A DNA stretch of 49,877 nucleotides, from positions 1 through 49,877 of the forward strand of contig JAUMVO010000012.1 in the NCBI GenBank assembly GCA_030530095.1, read 5' to 3'. A program made the position numbers and the translations under genes. The stretch is from Clostridiaceae bacterium (GTDB taxonomy: Bacteria; Bacillota; Clostridia; Oscillospirales; Acutalibacteraceae). The stretch's first letter is position 1; each line of letters begins with the position of its first letter. Below, piece after piece: positions 17,357 to 25,072 of this stretch. The notes below the pieces were generated by a model, which made no database searches, had not been told where the DNA came from, and was given only the letters and a program-made list of their open reading frames with translations.

Positions 17357-18130
17357 ATGACTTTATTTGGCCTTTTTCTGCCGTTTTTCGGCACCTCGCT
17401 GGGTGCCGCAACAGTGTTTCTGATGAAAAGCAAAACAAGCCCGAAGCTTGAGAAGCTGCTGATGGGCTTCGCTTCGGGTGTTATGATAGCCGCTTCGGTT
17501 TGGTCGCTTCTTATTCCATCCATTGAGCTGTCAGGCGTTGGCGCGCTGAGGTTTCTTCCGGCAAGCGCAGGCTTCTCGGCAGGAGTGTGCTTTTTTCTGG
17601 TACTCGACTACGCCCTGCCGAAAATCAAATCAAGAAGCGTATATCCCGACAGGATAAGAAGCACGAAAAAAAGTAAAACCGCGATTATGATAATCGCGGT
17701 TACTCTTCACAATATTCCAGAGGGTATGGCGGTCGGCGTATCACTGGCGGCTGCCCGCGGCGAAAACGCATATATCACCGCAGCCTCGGCTATGGCGCTG
17801 TGCGTCGGAATTGCTATACAGAATTTTCCCGAGGGCGCAATAATCTCGATGCCGTTAAAAGCCGACGGCAAGTCAAAGACAAAAGCGTTTATCGGCGGCG
17901 TACTGTCGGGCGCGGTTGAACCGATAGCAGGCGCGCTGACGCTCATTCTGACAAGGGCGGTATCCGCCGCCCTGCCCTATCTGCTCGCGTTCGCGGCAGG
18001 CGCTATGATTTACGTCGTGGCCGAGGAGCTTATCCCCGACTCAAAGGCACACGGGCGCTCATGCGCCGCAACGCTCGGACTGATGCTTGGATTCGTGGTT
18101 ATGATGACGCTCGACGTGGTTTTCGGGTAA
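17357..18130 (+). CDS. ZIP family divalent metal transporter
   Basis: Membrane carrier moving Zn2+ or related metals toward the cytoplasm. 257 aa with about eight hydrophobic segments. The two family motifs of the transport pathway are clear: HNIPEGMAVGVS in TM4 (about 116) and QNFPEGAIISMP in TM5 (about 155), like the ZupT/GufA branch. AAGGAG lies 8 nt before the ATG. It is transcribed divergently from mraZ and converges with hydF, sharing a terminator. Metal preference cannot be read from the sequence. Confidence 0.9.
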   Translation: MTLFGLFLPFFGTSLGAATVFLMKSKTSPKLEKLLMGFASGVMIAASVWSLLIPSIELSGVGALRFLPASAGFSAGVCFFLVLDYALPKIKSRSVYPDRIRSTKKSKTAIMIIAVTLHNIPEGMAVGVSLAAARGENAYITAASAMALCVGIAIQNFPEGAIISMPLKADGKSKTKAFIGGVLSGAVEPIAGALTLILTRAVSAALPYLLAFAAGAMIYVVAEELIPDSKAHGRSCAATLGLMLGFVVMMTLDVVFG

Positions 18131-18140
18131 TTAACAAAGA

Positions 18141-18180
18141 TAAATAAAAAAACGGCTTCTAAACGAAGCCGTATATTATT
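18141..18180. terminator. Bidirectional terminator between the ZIP gene and hydF
   Basis: Hairpin ACGGCTTC (18152-18159)/GAAGCCGT (18165-18172). A seven-T tract follows on the minus strand (18151-18145) and a weaker TATTATT on the plus strand, so it best serves hydF. Confidence 0.85.
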
Positions 18181-19345
18181 AAAGTATTTCGGTGCTGCGC
18201 TCTAAAATGCCGTTGAGCTTTGCGATTACGGTGCCGTAATTCGTGAAGGCGACGCCCGCCGCCTTCGCCGCATCGACTCTCGACTTCATTTCCGCATCGC
18301 CGAGCATACAGCCGCCGCAGTGAAGCACAAGGTCATAATCGCCTAAATTGTCGGGATAGCCGTGACCGGAGGTGAATTCAAAATTCAAATCCTTTTTCGT
18401 GTATTCCTTCAGCCATCTCGGAAGCTTGACCGTGCCTATGTCCTCGCACTGACGGTGATGGGTACAGCCTTCGCAGACGAGTATTTTTGCACCGTCGGAA
18501 AGGCTGTCGAGTTTCTCTGCGCCCTCGAGCGCCGCATTGAGAAAGCCCTTGTAACGTGCAAGTATAATTGAAAACGAGGTCAGCTTAACGCTTTCGGGGA
18601 CAATCTTCATTACCTTTGCGAAAACCTGTGAATCGGTGATAACGAGCTTCGGAGGTTTTCTGAGTAAATCAAGAGTTTTTTCAAGCTCTTCGGGCTGGCA
18701 GACGAGCGCCCTTGCGTGCGCGTCGAGTATATCGCGCAGCGCCTGCTGCTGCGGCAGAATTATCCTGCCCTTCGGTGCGGATTCGTCGATGGGAATCACG
18801 AGTATTACCGTATCGCCTTTGCTTATAAAATCGGCTACAAGGCGCACTTCTTTTTTCTTAAGATTTGCCTTTTCGGCGATTTTTTCCTTGAGCGCTTCAA
18901 TTCCTTCGCCCGTAAGCGCACTGACATAAAGCTTTGACTTGTCAAAATCCTTCTTCAGATCAGCTTTATTGACTGCGACGAGATACGGAATTTCGCGCTC
19001 CCTGAATATTGCGACAAGTCCGTTTTCCGCTTCGTTGAGTGTTTCGTTTTCGGTGACGAGCACCGCGACATCGCACATATCGAGCGTCTTTTTCGCGCTC
19101 TTTACCCTCTTTTCGCCGAGTTCGCCCTCGTCGTCAATTCCGGGTGTGTCAATAATCACGACAGGACCGACAGGCAGAAGCTCCATAGCCTTTCTGACAG
19201 AATCGGTCGTGGTACCCTTAACGTCGCTGACAACAGACATTTCCTGATTAGTTATTCGGTTTACAAGCGAGCTTTTGCCCGCGTTTCTCACGCCGAAAAA
19301 GCCTATGTGCACTCTCTCGGCAGATGCGGTATCGTTAAGCGACAT
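18179..19345 (-). CDS. hydF: [FeFe]-hydrogenase H-cluster maturation GTPase HydF
   Basis: Scaffold on which the 2Fe subcluster is assembled and then handed to apo-hydrogenase. 388 aa. G-domain motifs: GVRNAGKSSL at about 18-27, the switch Thr region VKGTTTDSV, DTPGID near 70 and NKAD near 126. The C-terminal cluster ligands CTHHRQC (around 290) and HCGGCM (near 340) match HydF. GAGGT precedes the ATG by a few bases and the gap to hydG is 9 nt. No hydrogenase structural gene is in the window. Confidence 0.96.
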   Translation of the reverse strand: MSLNDTASAERVHIGFFGVRNAGKSSLVNRITNQEMSVVSDVKGTTTDSVRKAMELLPVGPVVIIDTPGIDDEGELGEKRVKSAKKTLDMCDVAVLVTENETLNEAENGLVAIFREREIPYLVAVNKADLKKDFDKSKLYVSALTGEGIEALKEKIAEKANLKKKEVRLVADFISKGDTVILVIPIDESAPKGRIILPQQQALRDILDAHARALVCQPEELEKTLDLLRKPPKLVITDSQVFAKVMKIVPESVKLTSFSIILARYKGFLNAALEGAEKLDSLSDGAKILVCEGCTHHRQCEDIGTVKLPRWLKEYTKKDLNFEFTSGHGYPDNLGDYDLVLHCGGCMLGDAEMKSRVDAAKAAGVAFTNYGTVIAKLNGILERSTEIL

Positions 19346-19354
19346 AATTACCTC

Positions 19355-20773
19355 TTAAAACCTGAAATCACGGTTGCCCTGCTCGATAAGTCCGAGTCTT
19401 TCACGAACTATCTCGCGTACCTTTTCCTTCGGGATATTGCCTATTTCCTTCTCAATCATTTCTTCGCCTATTCTGCGCGTGTCCTCACTTGCGTAGTCGA
19501 TAAGGAATTCCTTTAAGGTCATAAGTGCGTTCGGGTGACAGCAGTTCTGAATCTGTCCCGATTTACAAAGCGACATAAAGCGGTCGCCCGTTCTTCCCTC
19601 ACGGTAGCAGGCGGTACAGAACGACGGAATATATCCCGTTCTCATAAGCCAGTTGACAACCTCGTCAAGGGTTCTGTTGTCGGACACGTCAAACTGCTCG
19701 GTGTCGTGCGGACGCTCTGCCTCGGCATAGCCGCCTACGGACGTTCTCGAGCCGCCGCTTATCTGGCTGACGCCCAGACGTATAATTTTCGCTCTTACCT
19801 CGGGAGTCTCTCTCGTCGAGATAATCATACCCGTATAGGGAACGGCAATTCTGATACACGCCGCTATCTTGCAGAACATATCGTCGGAAAGCGAGTTGTC
19901 AAAATCGTCGGGGTCAATATCGTCGGCGGGCTTTACTCTCGGTACGCTGATAGTATGCGGTCCAACACCGTGAACGGCTTCAAGGTGCTCGGCGTGCATA
20001 AGCAGTCCCGCGAATTCATAGCGGTAGTTGTCAAGTCCGAACAGTACACCGCAGCCTACGTCGTCAATGCCGCCCTCCATCGCTCTGTCCATAGCCTCGG
20101 TATGATAGCAATAGTCGTGCTTCGGGCCTGTCGGATGAAGGTACTCGTAGTTCTTTCTGTTATAAGTTTCCTGGAAAAGAATATACGTGCCTATTCCCGC
20201 GTCCTTGAGCTTTTTATAGTTTTCGACGGTAGTAGCCGCAATATTTACGTTGACACGGCGGATTGCGCCGTTTTTGTGCTTGATAGAGTAAATCGTATTA
20301 ATACACTCGAGAATGTACTCAATGGGATTGTTGACGGGGTCCTCGCCCGCTTCGATGGCAAGGCGCTTGTGTCCCATATCCTGAAGGGCGATAACCTCCT
20401 TTGCAACCTCTTCCTGAGTAAGCTTCTTTCTCGGAATGTGCTTGTTTTTCAAGTGATACGGACAGTAAAGACAGCCGTTTACGCAGTAATTCGAAAGGTA
20501 AAGCGGCGCAAACAGAACAATTCTGTTGCCGTAAAAATCCTTCTTAATCTGCTCGGCAAGGTCATAAATCCTCTTCACCGTCTCCTCGTCGTCGCAGGCG
20601 AGAAGCACGCTCGCCTCGCGGTGGGAAAGTCCCTTGCGAAGCTCCGCTTTTTCAAGGATTGCGTTGACAACCTCTTTGTTGTCCTTGTTTTCGTCGGCAT
20701 ATTTGAGAGTATCAAGGATTTCCTCATCGCTGATAAACTCGTCAGCCTTCATGCTTTTTACATCATACTTCAT
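19355..20773 (-). CDS. hydG: Radical SAM tyrosine lyase HydG
   Basis: Cleaves tyrosine to p-cresol and dehydroglycine and makes the CO and CN ligands of the H-cluster. 472 aa. Radical-SAM cysteines C97, C101, C104 (NYCVNGCLYC). The C-terminal part carries the second-cluster cysteines, CTACYREGRTGDRFM followed by NCCHPNAL, which distinguish HydG from ThiH. Its start overlaps the hydE stop by 11 nt, with GAGGAG upstream inside hydE, so the two should be co-translated. Confidence 0.97.
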   Translation of the reverse strand: MKYDVKSMKADEFISDEEILDTLKYADENKDNKEVVNAILEKAELRKGLSHREASVLLACDDEETVKRIYDLAEQIKKDFYGNRIVLFAPLYLSNYCVNGCLYCPYHLKNKHIPRKKLTQEEVAKEVIALQDMGHKRLAIEAGEDPVNNPIEYILECINTIYSIKHKNGAIRRVNVNIAATTVENYKKLKDAGIGTYILFQETYNRKNYEYLHPTGPKHDYCYHTEAMDRAMEGGIDDVGCGVLFGLDNYRYEFAGLLMHAEHLEAVHGVGPHTISVPRVKPADDIDPDDFDNSLSDDMFCKIAACIRIAVPYTGMIISTRETPEVRAKIIRLGVSQISGGSRTSVGGYAEAERPHDTEQFDVSDNRTLDEVVNWLMRTGYIPSFCTACYREGRTGDRFMSLCKSGQIQNCCHPNALMTLKEFLIDYASEDTRRIGEEMIEKEIGNIPKEKVREIVRERLGLIEQGNRDFRF

Positions 20774-21806
20774 TTTTATAATCTCCTCTGTCGGTCACTA
20801 TTTCGTGACCGGTAGTTTTAATACGGTTTTTTAAGCACTCCACGCACTGCGCGGCTTCCTCGCCGGTGCAGATTTTGTTGTCGTAGAGCATATATTTCCC
20901 TCTCACGCTGACGGGTGAAAGATTAGGCATTAGGACGTTTGCGCCAGCGAGTATGCCCTTTTCCCTGCCCTTTGCGTCGAGCGTGCCGAGCGCGGTTGTC
21001 GCGGGAAGCAGCACCCTCGGCAAAGTAAGTCGTATAAGCGAGAGCATAAACAGCGTCTTTTCGGCGCTCCCGCTTTTGAAATCGCAGAAGGGCGTGTCCT
21101 TATGGGTGATAAACGGACCTATGCCGACCATCTGCGGATTAACCTTTTTGAGAAATGCGAATTCGTTTGCAAGGTCACGGTCGGTCTGATACGGTGAGCC
21201 TACCATAAAGCCGACGCCGACCTGATAGCCGAAGCGCTTCAGGTCATCAATACAGCGAAGGCGGTTGTCAAAGCTCATCGAGTCGGGATGAAGCTTTCCG
21301 TAATGCTCACGGTTTGCCGTTTCGTGGCGCAGCAGATATCTGTCTGCGCCTGCATCTTTAAGCCGTTTAAGGCTGTCCGTGCTTCTCTCGCCTAAGGAAA
21401 GCGTAACTGCACAATCGGGATGGCGACGTTTGATTTCCTTAATTACAAATTCGAAATCGTCATCCGTATAGTGCGTGTCCTCGCCGCCCTGCAAAACAAA
21501 GGTACGAAAGCCCAGCTCGTAGCCGCTGTCGGCGCAGGAAACGATTTCGTCGGGTGTCAGCCTGTAGCGCTCAATATTCTTATTACCCGCGCGGATTCCG
21601 CAGTAATAGCAGTTGTTGCGGCAGTAGTTTGAAAACTCGATAAGTCCCCTGACAAAAACCTTGTTGCCGTAGTATTTCTTCTTGGTTTCCACGGCTCTTT
21701 GAGCAGCATAATCGCTTATCTGCTTATAGTTTTCAATCAGCGTAAGGTACTCGTCAGCTGTCAAAAAGCTGTCCGCTTCAAGTCGGTCGATTAACGCCTT
21801 ATACAT
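20763..21806 (-). CDS. hydE: [FeFe]-hydrogenase H-cluster radical SAM maturase HydE
   Basis: Radical SAM enzyme of the 2Fe-subcluster pathway, working with HydG and HydF. About 347 aa. Radical-SAM cysteines C62, C66, C69 (NYCRNNCYYCG) lie almost exactly where known HydE enzymes have them. The start is placed at ATG 21806 (MYKALIDRLE), which overlaps the end of the preceding ACT-domain gene by 8 nt and gives normal length; the longer frame adds eleven codons inside that gene. Confidence 0.95.
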   Translation of the reverse strand: MYKALIDRLEADSFLTADEYLTLIENYKQISDYAAQRAVETKKKYYGNKVFVRGLIEFSNYCRNNCYYCGIRAGNKNIERYRLTPDEIVSCADSGYELGFRTFVLQGGEDTHYTDDDFEFVIKEIKRRHPDCAVTLSLGERSTDSLKRLKDAGADRYLLRHETANREHYGKLHPDSMSFDNRLRCIDDLKRFGYQVGVGFMVGSPYQTDRDLANEFAFLKKVNPQMVGIGPFITHKDTPFCDFKSGSAEKTLFMLSLIRLTLPRVLLPATTALGTLDAKGREKGILAGANVLMPNLSPVSVRGKYMLYDNKICTGEEAAQCVECLKNRIKTTGHEIVTDRGDYKNEV

Positions 21807-22044
21807 TACTGAAAGCCGCCTTGGATGAAACGCCGTCAAGCCGTCCTATTTTACCGCAGAGGGTATTGATTTCGTTCTGCGGCGCGTCAATGACAATGGT
21901 GATACAGTTGATATTCTTTTCGTGATACGGAATGCCCATTCTGCCTATGATATTCTCGCCGTATTCCGAGAGAATGGAATTAAGCTCGGTAACGCTTCCG
22001 GTATTCTCGACTATGATTGCGATTACAGCAACTCTTGTTTCCAT
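21799..22044 (-). CDS. TM1266-family ACT-domain protein (iron-only hydrogenase system regulator)
   Basis: About 81 aa, a single ACT-like domain: METRVAVIAIIVEN forms the first strand, followed by the GSVTELNSILSEYG helix and INCITIVIDAP. This matches the small family known as putative regulators of iron-only hydrogenase systems, usually found next to hydE/hydF/hydG, as here. The actual ligand or target is not established. The start is ATG 22044, because GGAGG lies 4-5 nt before it; the longer frame would start inside the leader terminator. Confidence 0.88.
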   Translation of the reverse strand: METRVAVIAIIVENTGSVTELNSILSEYGENIIGRMGIPYHEKNINCITIVIDAPQNEINTLCGKIGRLDGVSSKAAFSNV

Positions 22045-22140
22045 AATTCCTCCAAAATAAAAAACTGCGCCCTGAGAGCGCAGTAATACCGTCAAAATTA
22101 CTTATAGCGCTTTCGGTCAGATAAATCTTTCCGTCAGGTT
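22045..22140 (-). promoter_or_regulatory. Leader RNA with terminator/antiterminator folds upstream of the hyd maturation operon
   Basis: A 96-nt leader follows the promoter. It ends in a textbook terminator (arms ACTGCGC at 22084-22078 and GCGCAGT at 22070-22064, then TTTTTTATTTT) placed directly before the GGAGG of the first gene. An alternative stem pairs 22111-22107 with 22081-22077 and 22102-22097 with 22087-22082, which captures the promoter-proximal arm of the terminator. TGACGG/TGACCG occurs three times in the leader, once in the antiterminator loop, where CGGT could also pair with an upstream ACCG. I do not recognise a known riboswitch class. Confidence 0.72.
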
Positions 22141-22146
22141 GTTAAT

Positions 22147-22175
22147 ATTTTAACACAAAGTCTTAATAATTGCAA
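22147..22175 (-). promoter_or_regulatory. Promoter of the TM1266-hydE-hydG-hydF operon
   Basis: Minus strand TTGCAA (22175-22170), 17 bp, TAAAAT (22152-22147). The start point would fall near 22140. Confidence 0.72.
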
Positions 22176-22242
22176 CTGTCATTATATACATAAAAAGCCT
22201 TATTCTTACATAATTATTATTGAAATGTAAGGAGGGCTTCAT

Positions 22243-22497
22243 TTGAGATATACGGTTGAAGAACGCGCAGTTGAATTAGGCGAGTACATAGTTGAAAACA
22301 ACGCCACCGTCAGAGCGGCGGCGAAGCAATTCGGAATAAGTAAATCGACTGTCCACATGGACGTTTCCGAAAGACTGAAAAGAGCAAATCCCGCGCTCTT
22401 CAGTCAGGTGCGGCACGTGCTCGACGTCAATAAATCCGAACGCCATATACGCGGCGGAAAAGCGACAAGGGAAAAATACTTATTGATGAAAAAGTGA
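22243..22497 (+). CDS. spoIIID: Sporulation transcriptional regulator SpoIIID
   Basis: Small DNA-binding protein of the mother-cell sporulation programme, acting with sigma-E to switch genes on or off. 84 aa, the usual size. The helix-turn-helix spans about residues 23-45 (ATVRAAAKQFGISKSTVHMD), and RYTVEERAVELGEYI at the front and the basic tail RGGKATREKYL fit the family. It starts with TTG (22243) preceded by GGAGG at 8 nt. It is monocistronic, with a terminator right at its stop codon. Confidence 0.95.
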   Translation: MRYTVEERAVELGEYIVENNATVRAAAKQFGISKSTVHMDVSERLKRANPALFSQVRHVLDVNKSERHIRGGKATREKYLLMKK

Positions 22498-22519
22498 GGG
22501 TGAACATTCACCCTCACTT
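22492..22519. terminator. Bidirectional terminator between spoIIID and the aldo/keto reductase
   Basis: Perfect 13-bp stem (22492-22504 and 22507-22519) with a 2-nt core loop; the spoIIID stop codon lies inside the left arm. T-rich bases flank both sides. Confidence 0.82.
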
Positions 22520-22525
22520 GCTTTA

Positions 22526-23395
22526 TTAAAAGCCTACAACCTGATGCGTTCTCGGTACCGAAGGATCGTCGCCGATACGTCCGTATGTACGAAGCGTTGC
22601 AATCTTTTCCATATCCTCGGCAGAAATTTCAAAGCCGAAAACGTCGGCGTTGTTCTTTATCCTCTCGGGCGTTGCAGATTTCGGTACGGGTACTGCCCCC
22701 TTCTGCACTATAAATCTGACGCAGAGCTGAGCGACGGAAACGCCGTACTTTTCAGCCATTTCAATAAGAAGCTCACGCTTGAATGCCTGCCCCTGAATAA
22801 GCGGGCTCCACGCCTCGGGAATAATGCCGTTCTCTTTACAGTAGGCAATCATTTCCTCCTCGGGATTCTGCGGATGCATCTGGACCTGATTTATCATCGG
22901 GTAGGTTGAGAAGTTACGCTTAATGAGTTCGATATGCTCAATATTGAAATTACTCGTGCCCATTGAGCGAAGCTTTCCGTCATTATATAGACGTTCAAAG
23001 GCTCTCCACGTTTCGCACAAGTCCTCTTCAAGTCTGTCAACGTTCTGCACGAGCACGGGCCAGTGAATAAGATAGGAGTCGAGATAGTCCGTGCCGAGCC
23101 TTTTCAGCGAGGCTTCGCACGATGCAACAGTCTTTTCGTAGCCGTGGTCGTCGTTGGGAAGCTTTGAGACAAGGAAGATTTCCTTACGGTCAATTCCGCT
23201 TTCCCTGATACCTGCGCCGACGTATTCCTCGTTCTGATATGCGGCGGCGGTGTCGATATGACGGTAACCCGTTTCAAGGGCGCATTTCACGGCATCCGCA
23301 GCAACGCGCCCGGGCATTTTCCACGTGCCGAAGGCAACACACGGCACCTCGACGCCGTTTAGTAACTTATAACAGTCGGTAAGCTTATTTACCAT
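22526..23395 (-). CDS. Aldo/keto reductase
   Basis: NADPH-dependent carbonyl reductase of the (beta/alpha)8 AKR superfamily, probably cytoplasmic. 289 aa. The catalytic tetrad is visible: Asp in HIDTAAAYQNEE (about 47-58) with its Tyr, Lys in LVSKLPN near 77, and His in YLIHWP near 110. IPVPKSATPERI-like cofactor residues appear as VPVPKSATPERI near 244. AGAGGTG stands before the ATG. Substrate unknown; the AKR5-like 2,5-diketogluconate reductase group is a reasonable label. Confidence 0.92.
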   Translation of the reverse strand: MVNKLTDCYKLLNGVEVPCVAFGTWKMPGRVAADAVKCALETGYRHIDTAAAYQNEEYVGAGIRESGIDRKEIFLVSKLPNDDHGYEKTVASCEASLKRLGTDYLDSYLIHWPVLVQNVDRLEEDLCETWRAFERLYNDGKLRSMGTSNFNIEHIELIKRNFSTYPMINQVQMHPQNPEEEMIAYCKENGIIPEAWSPLIQGQAFKRELLIEMAEKYGVSVAQLCVRFIVQKGAVPVPKSATPERIKNNADVFGFEISAEDMEKIATLRTYGRIGDDPSVPRTHQVVGF

Positions 23396-23499
23396 TTATT
23401 TCACCTCTGAATAGGATAATCAATTTTTTCTTATCAATTTTACCACCGTTTTGGGAATAAGTAAATACACAGGGAAATAATAAAACGGGAGGGATTAAA

Positions 23500-23853
23500 A
23501 TGATGTTTCTCAAAGCATTCGTTGTAGGCGGACTGATTTGCGTAATCGGTCAGCTGTTAATTGATCTGACAAACTGGACGCCTGCAAGAATACTTGTGCT
23601 GTTCGTAGTTTCGGGCGTTGTACTCGGAGCGCTCGGTATATATCAGCCGCTCTTCGAATGGGCGGGCGCGGGAGCGAGCGTGCCGCTGACGGGCTTCGGA
23701 AATATGCTCGTTCAGGGCACAAAAGAAGCCATACGCGAAAAAGGCTGGCTGGGAATACTCACGGGTCCGCTGTGCGCCGGTTCGGCGGGTATTTCGGCGG
23801 CTATGCTGTCGGCACTCGTTGTATCTGTATTTGCCAGAGCAAAAAGTAAATAA
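23500..23853 (+). CDS. spoVAE: Stage V sporulation protein AE (SpoVAE)
   Basis: Small spore inner-membrane protein of the SpoVA system that moves dipicolinic acid into the spore and out on germination. 117 aa, three or four hydrophobic segments, with the family block VPLTGFGNMLVQGTKEAI at about 66-83. GGGAGG lies before the ATG; Met2 is an equally possible start. The usual partners spoVAC and spoVAD are not beside it, so this is a detached copy. A terminator follows directly. Confidence 0.88.
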   Translation: MMFLKAFVVGGLICVIGQLLIDLTNWTPARILVLFVVSGVVLGALGIYQPLFEWAGAGASVPLTGFGNMLVQGTKEAIREKGWLGILTGPLCAGSAGISAAMLSALVVSVFARAKSK

Positions 23854-23860
23854 AATAATT

Positions 23861-23887
23861 AAGCCCCCTATCATAGGGGGCTTTTTC
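23861..23887. terminator. Terminator after spoVAE
   Basis: AAGCCCCCTA (23861-23870), loop TCA, TAGGGGGCTT (23874-23883), then T's on the plus strand. It may also serve trxA from the other side. Confidence 0.88.
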
Positions 23888-23896
23888 ATAGATTTT

Positions 23897-24205
23897 TTAT
23901 TTCAGTTCTGCGAGGATTGCGTCCTTATCGGTTACGCCGACAAAGGTCTTTACGGACTCGCCGCCCTTGAAAACCATCAGCGTCGGGATGGACATAATGC
24001 CGAAACGCGCAGCAATTTCCTCAGCCTCGTCAACGTCAACCTTGCCGACCTTGATATCGGGATTTTCAGCCGCTATCTCGTCGATTACGGGTGACATGAT
24101 TTTGCACGGACCGCACCAGGTTGCAAAAAAATCAACAAGGCAGGTCTTTTCGCTGTTAAGAATCTCACTTTCAAAATTATCGTCGTTTAATACCAATACG
24201 CTCAT
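23897..24205 (-). CDS. trxA: Thioredoxin
   Basis: Small dithiol protein that reduces disulfides and supplies electrons to peroxidases. 102 aa. Active site WCGPCK with Cys31 and Cys34, and the cis-Pro in IMSIPTLMV near 75. It follows the reductase gene trxB by 1 nt and is last in the gpx-ohrR-trxB-trxA operon, so it probably donates electrons to the glutathione-peroxidase-like enzyme at the operon front. Confidence 0.96.
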   Translation of the reverse strand: MSVLVLNDDNFESEILNSEKTCLVDFFATWCGPCKIMSPVIDEIAAENPDIKVGKVDVDEAEEIAARFGIMSIPTLMVFKGGESVKTFVGVTDKDAILAELK

Positions 24206-24206
24206 A

Positions 24207-25070
24207 TTAATTCTCCTTTAATTTAATATATTTCACTGCGGACAGTCCGGCTTCGGCGCCTTCGTAAACCGCTTTGCATACCTGAAGAAGGCCGCCCGTC
24301 GCGTTGCCGCAGGCAAACACGCCCTTAAGATTCGTGCTCATATCGGGATTGACCTTGATATCGCTGCCGTTAAGGGTTACGCCGAGTTTTTTTGCAAAAT
24401 CAGCGCCGCCCGCAACGCCCTGAGCGATAAACACACCGTCAAGTTCAAGCTCGCTGCCGTCATCAAAGACGACCTTTGAGAGCTTTACCTCGCCGACAAA
24501 TTCCGAAATCTTTTTGGTAATTATCTCGTATTTGTCCGTTTCGGGCGCGGGTTTACCGTCGGTCAGAATTACAAGCTTTCCGACTATATTTTCAAGCTCG
24601 TCGGCTTCGCTTAAGGCATACGCCTCGTTGCCGAGTACGGCGACGCTCTTTTTACGGTAGAAGAAGCCGTCGCAGACCGCACAGTAGCTTATGCCCTTTC
24701 CCTCATAGGCTTCGACGCCCTTTATGTCGGGTTTAAGCTTTTTGTTGCCCGTAGATATTATGAGCGACTTACCCTCATATTTATTCGCGGCAGTTGAAAC
24801 CTCATAATTCATTGAAGCGTTCATGGTTACGTTCAGCGCTTCTTCATTTACTACCTCAACGCCGAGTGAGCGTGCCTGAGCTATGCCGTTTTCATAAAGC
24901 TCTTTGCCCGAAATGCCGCCGTCAAAACCGTAGTAGTTGTCGATAAGATGGGCCTTTTCAAGCTGAGATTCGCCCGAATAAAGCACCAGTACGCTTCGGT
25001 TGGCGCGTTTGGCGTAAAGCGAGGCGGAAATACCCGCCGGGCCTGCGCCGATTATAATAACATCATACAT
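24207..25070 (-). CDS. trxB: Thioredoxin reductase-like flavoprotein lacking NADPH motifs
   Basis: FAD enzyme expected to reduce the adjacent thioredoxin. 287 aa, about 20 shorter than typical TrxB. FAD motif GAGPAG at 8-13, redox cysteines C130 and C133 (CAVCDG), and the C-terminal FAD segment GVFACGNATGG. In the pyridine-nucleotide domain the usual GGGDSA sequence is VLGNEAYALSEA (146-157), and the HRRxxxR motif for the NADPH 2'-phosphate is missing. Ferredoxin-dependent flavin thioredoxin reductases of Clostridium lack the same motifs, so ferredoxin is the more likely electron donor (inference). The start follows the ohrR stop by 2 nt. Confidence 0.9.
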   Translation of the reverse strand: MYDVIIIGAGPAGISASLYAKRANRSVLVLYSGESQLEKAHLIDNYYGFDGGISGKELYENGIAQARSLGVEVVNEEALNVTMNASMNYEVSTAANKYEGKSLIISTGNKKLKPDIKGVEAYEGKGISYCAVCDGFFYRKKSVAVLGNEAYALSEADELENIVGKLVILTDGKPAPETDKYEIITKKISEFVGEVKLSKVVFDDGSELELDGVFIAQGVAGGADFAKKLGVTLNGSDIKVNPDMSTNLKGVFACGNATGGLLQVCKAVYEGAEAGLSAVKYIKLKEN

Positions 25071-25072
25071 AA

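Noticed and set aside
19535-20815. 426-codon plus-strand open frame opposite hydG
   Set aside because: It is antisense to hydG, has no family resemblance and no ribosome site. hydG is certain from its cysteine motifs.
18179-22044. An [FeFe]-hydrogenase structural gene near the maturases
   Set aside because: No protein in the window carries H-cluster cysteine motifs; the hydrogenase itself must be elsewhere.
23454-23481. Possible sigma-F/sigma-G promoter upstream of spoVAE (GGAATA ... GGGAAATAAT)
   Set aside because: Spacing of 12 bp is too short and the -10 half fits poorly; not strong enough to list.
24207-25070. Reading the trxB homologue as a pseudogene because of the missing NADPH motifs
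   Set aside because: The frame is intact, all FAD and redox-cysteine motifs are kept, and it is coupled within a tight operon; ferredoxin-type homologues lack the same motifs.
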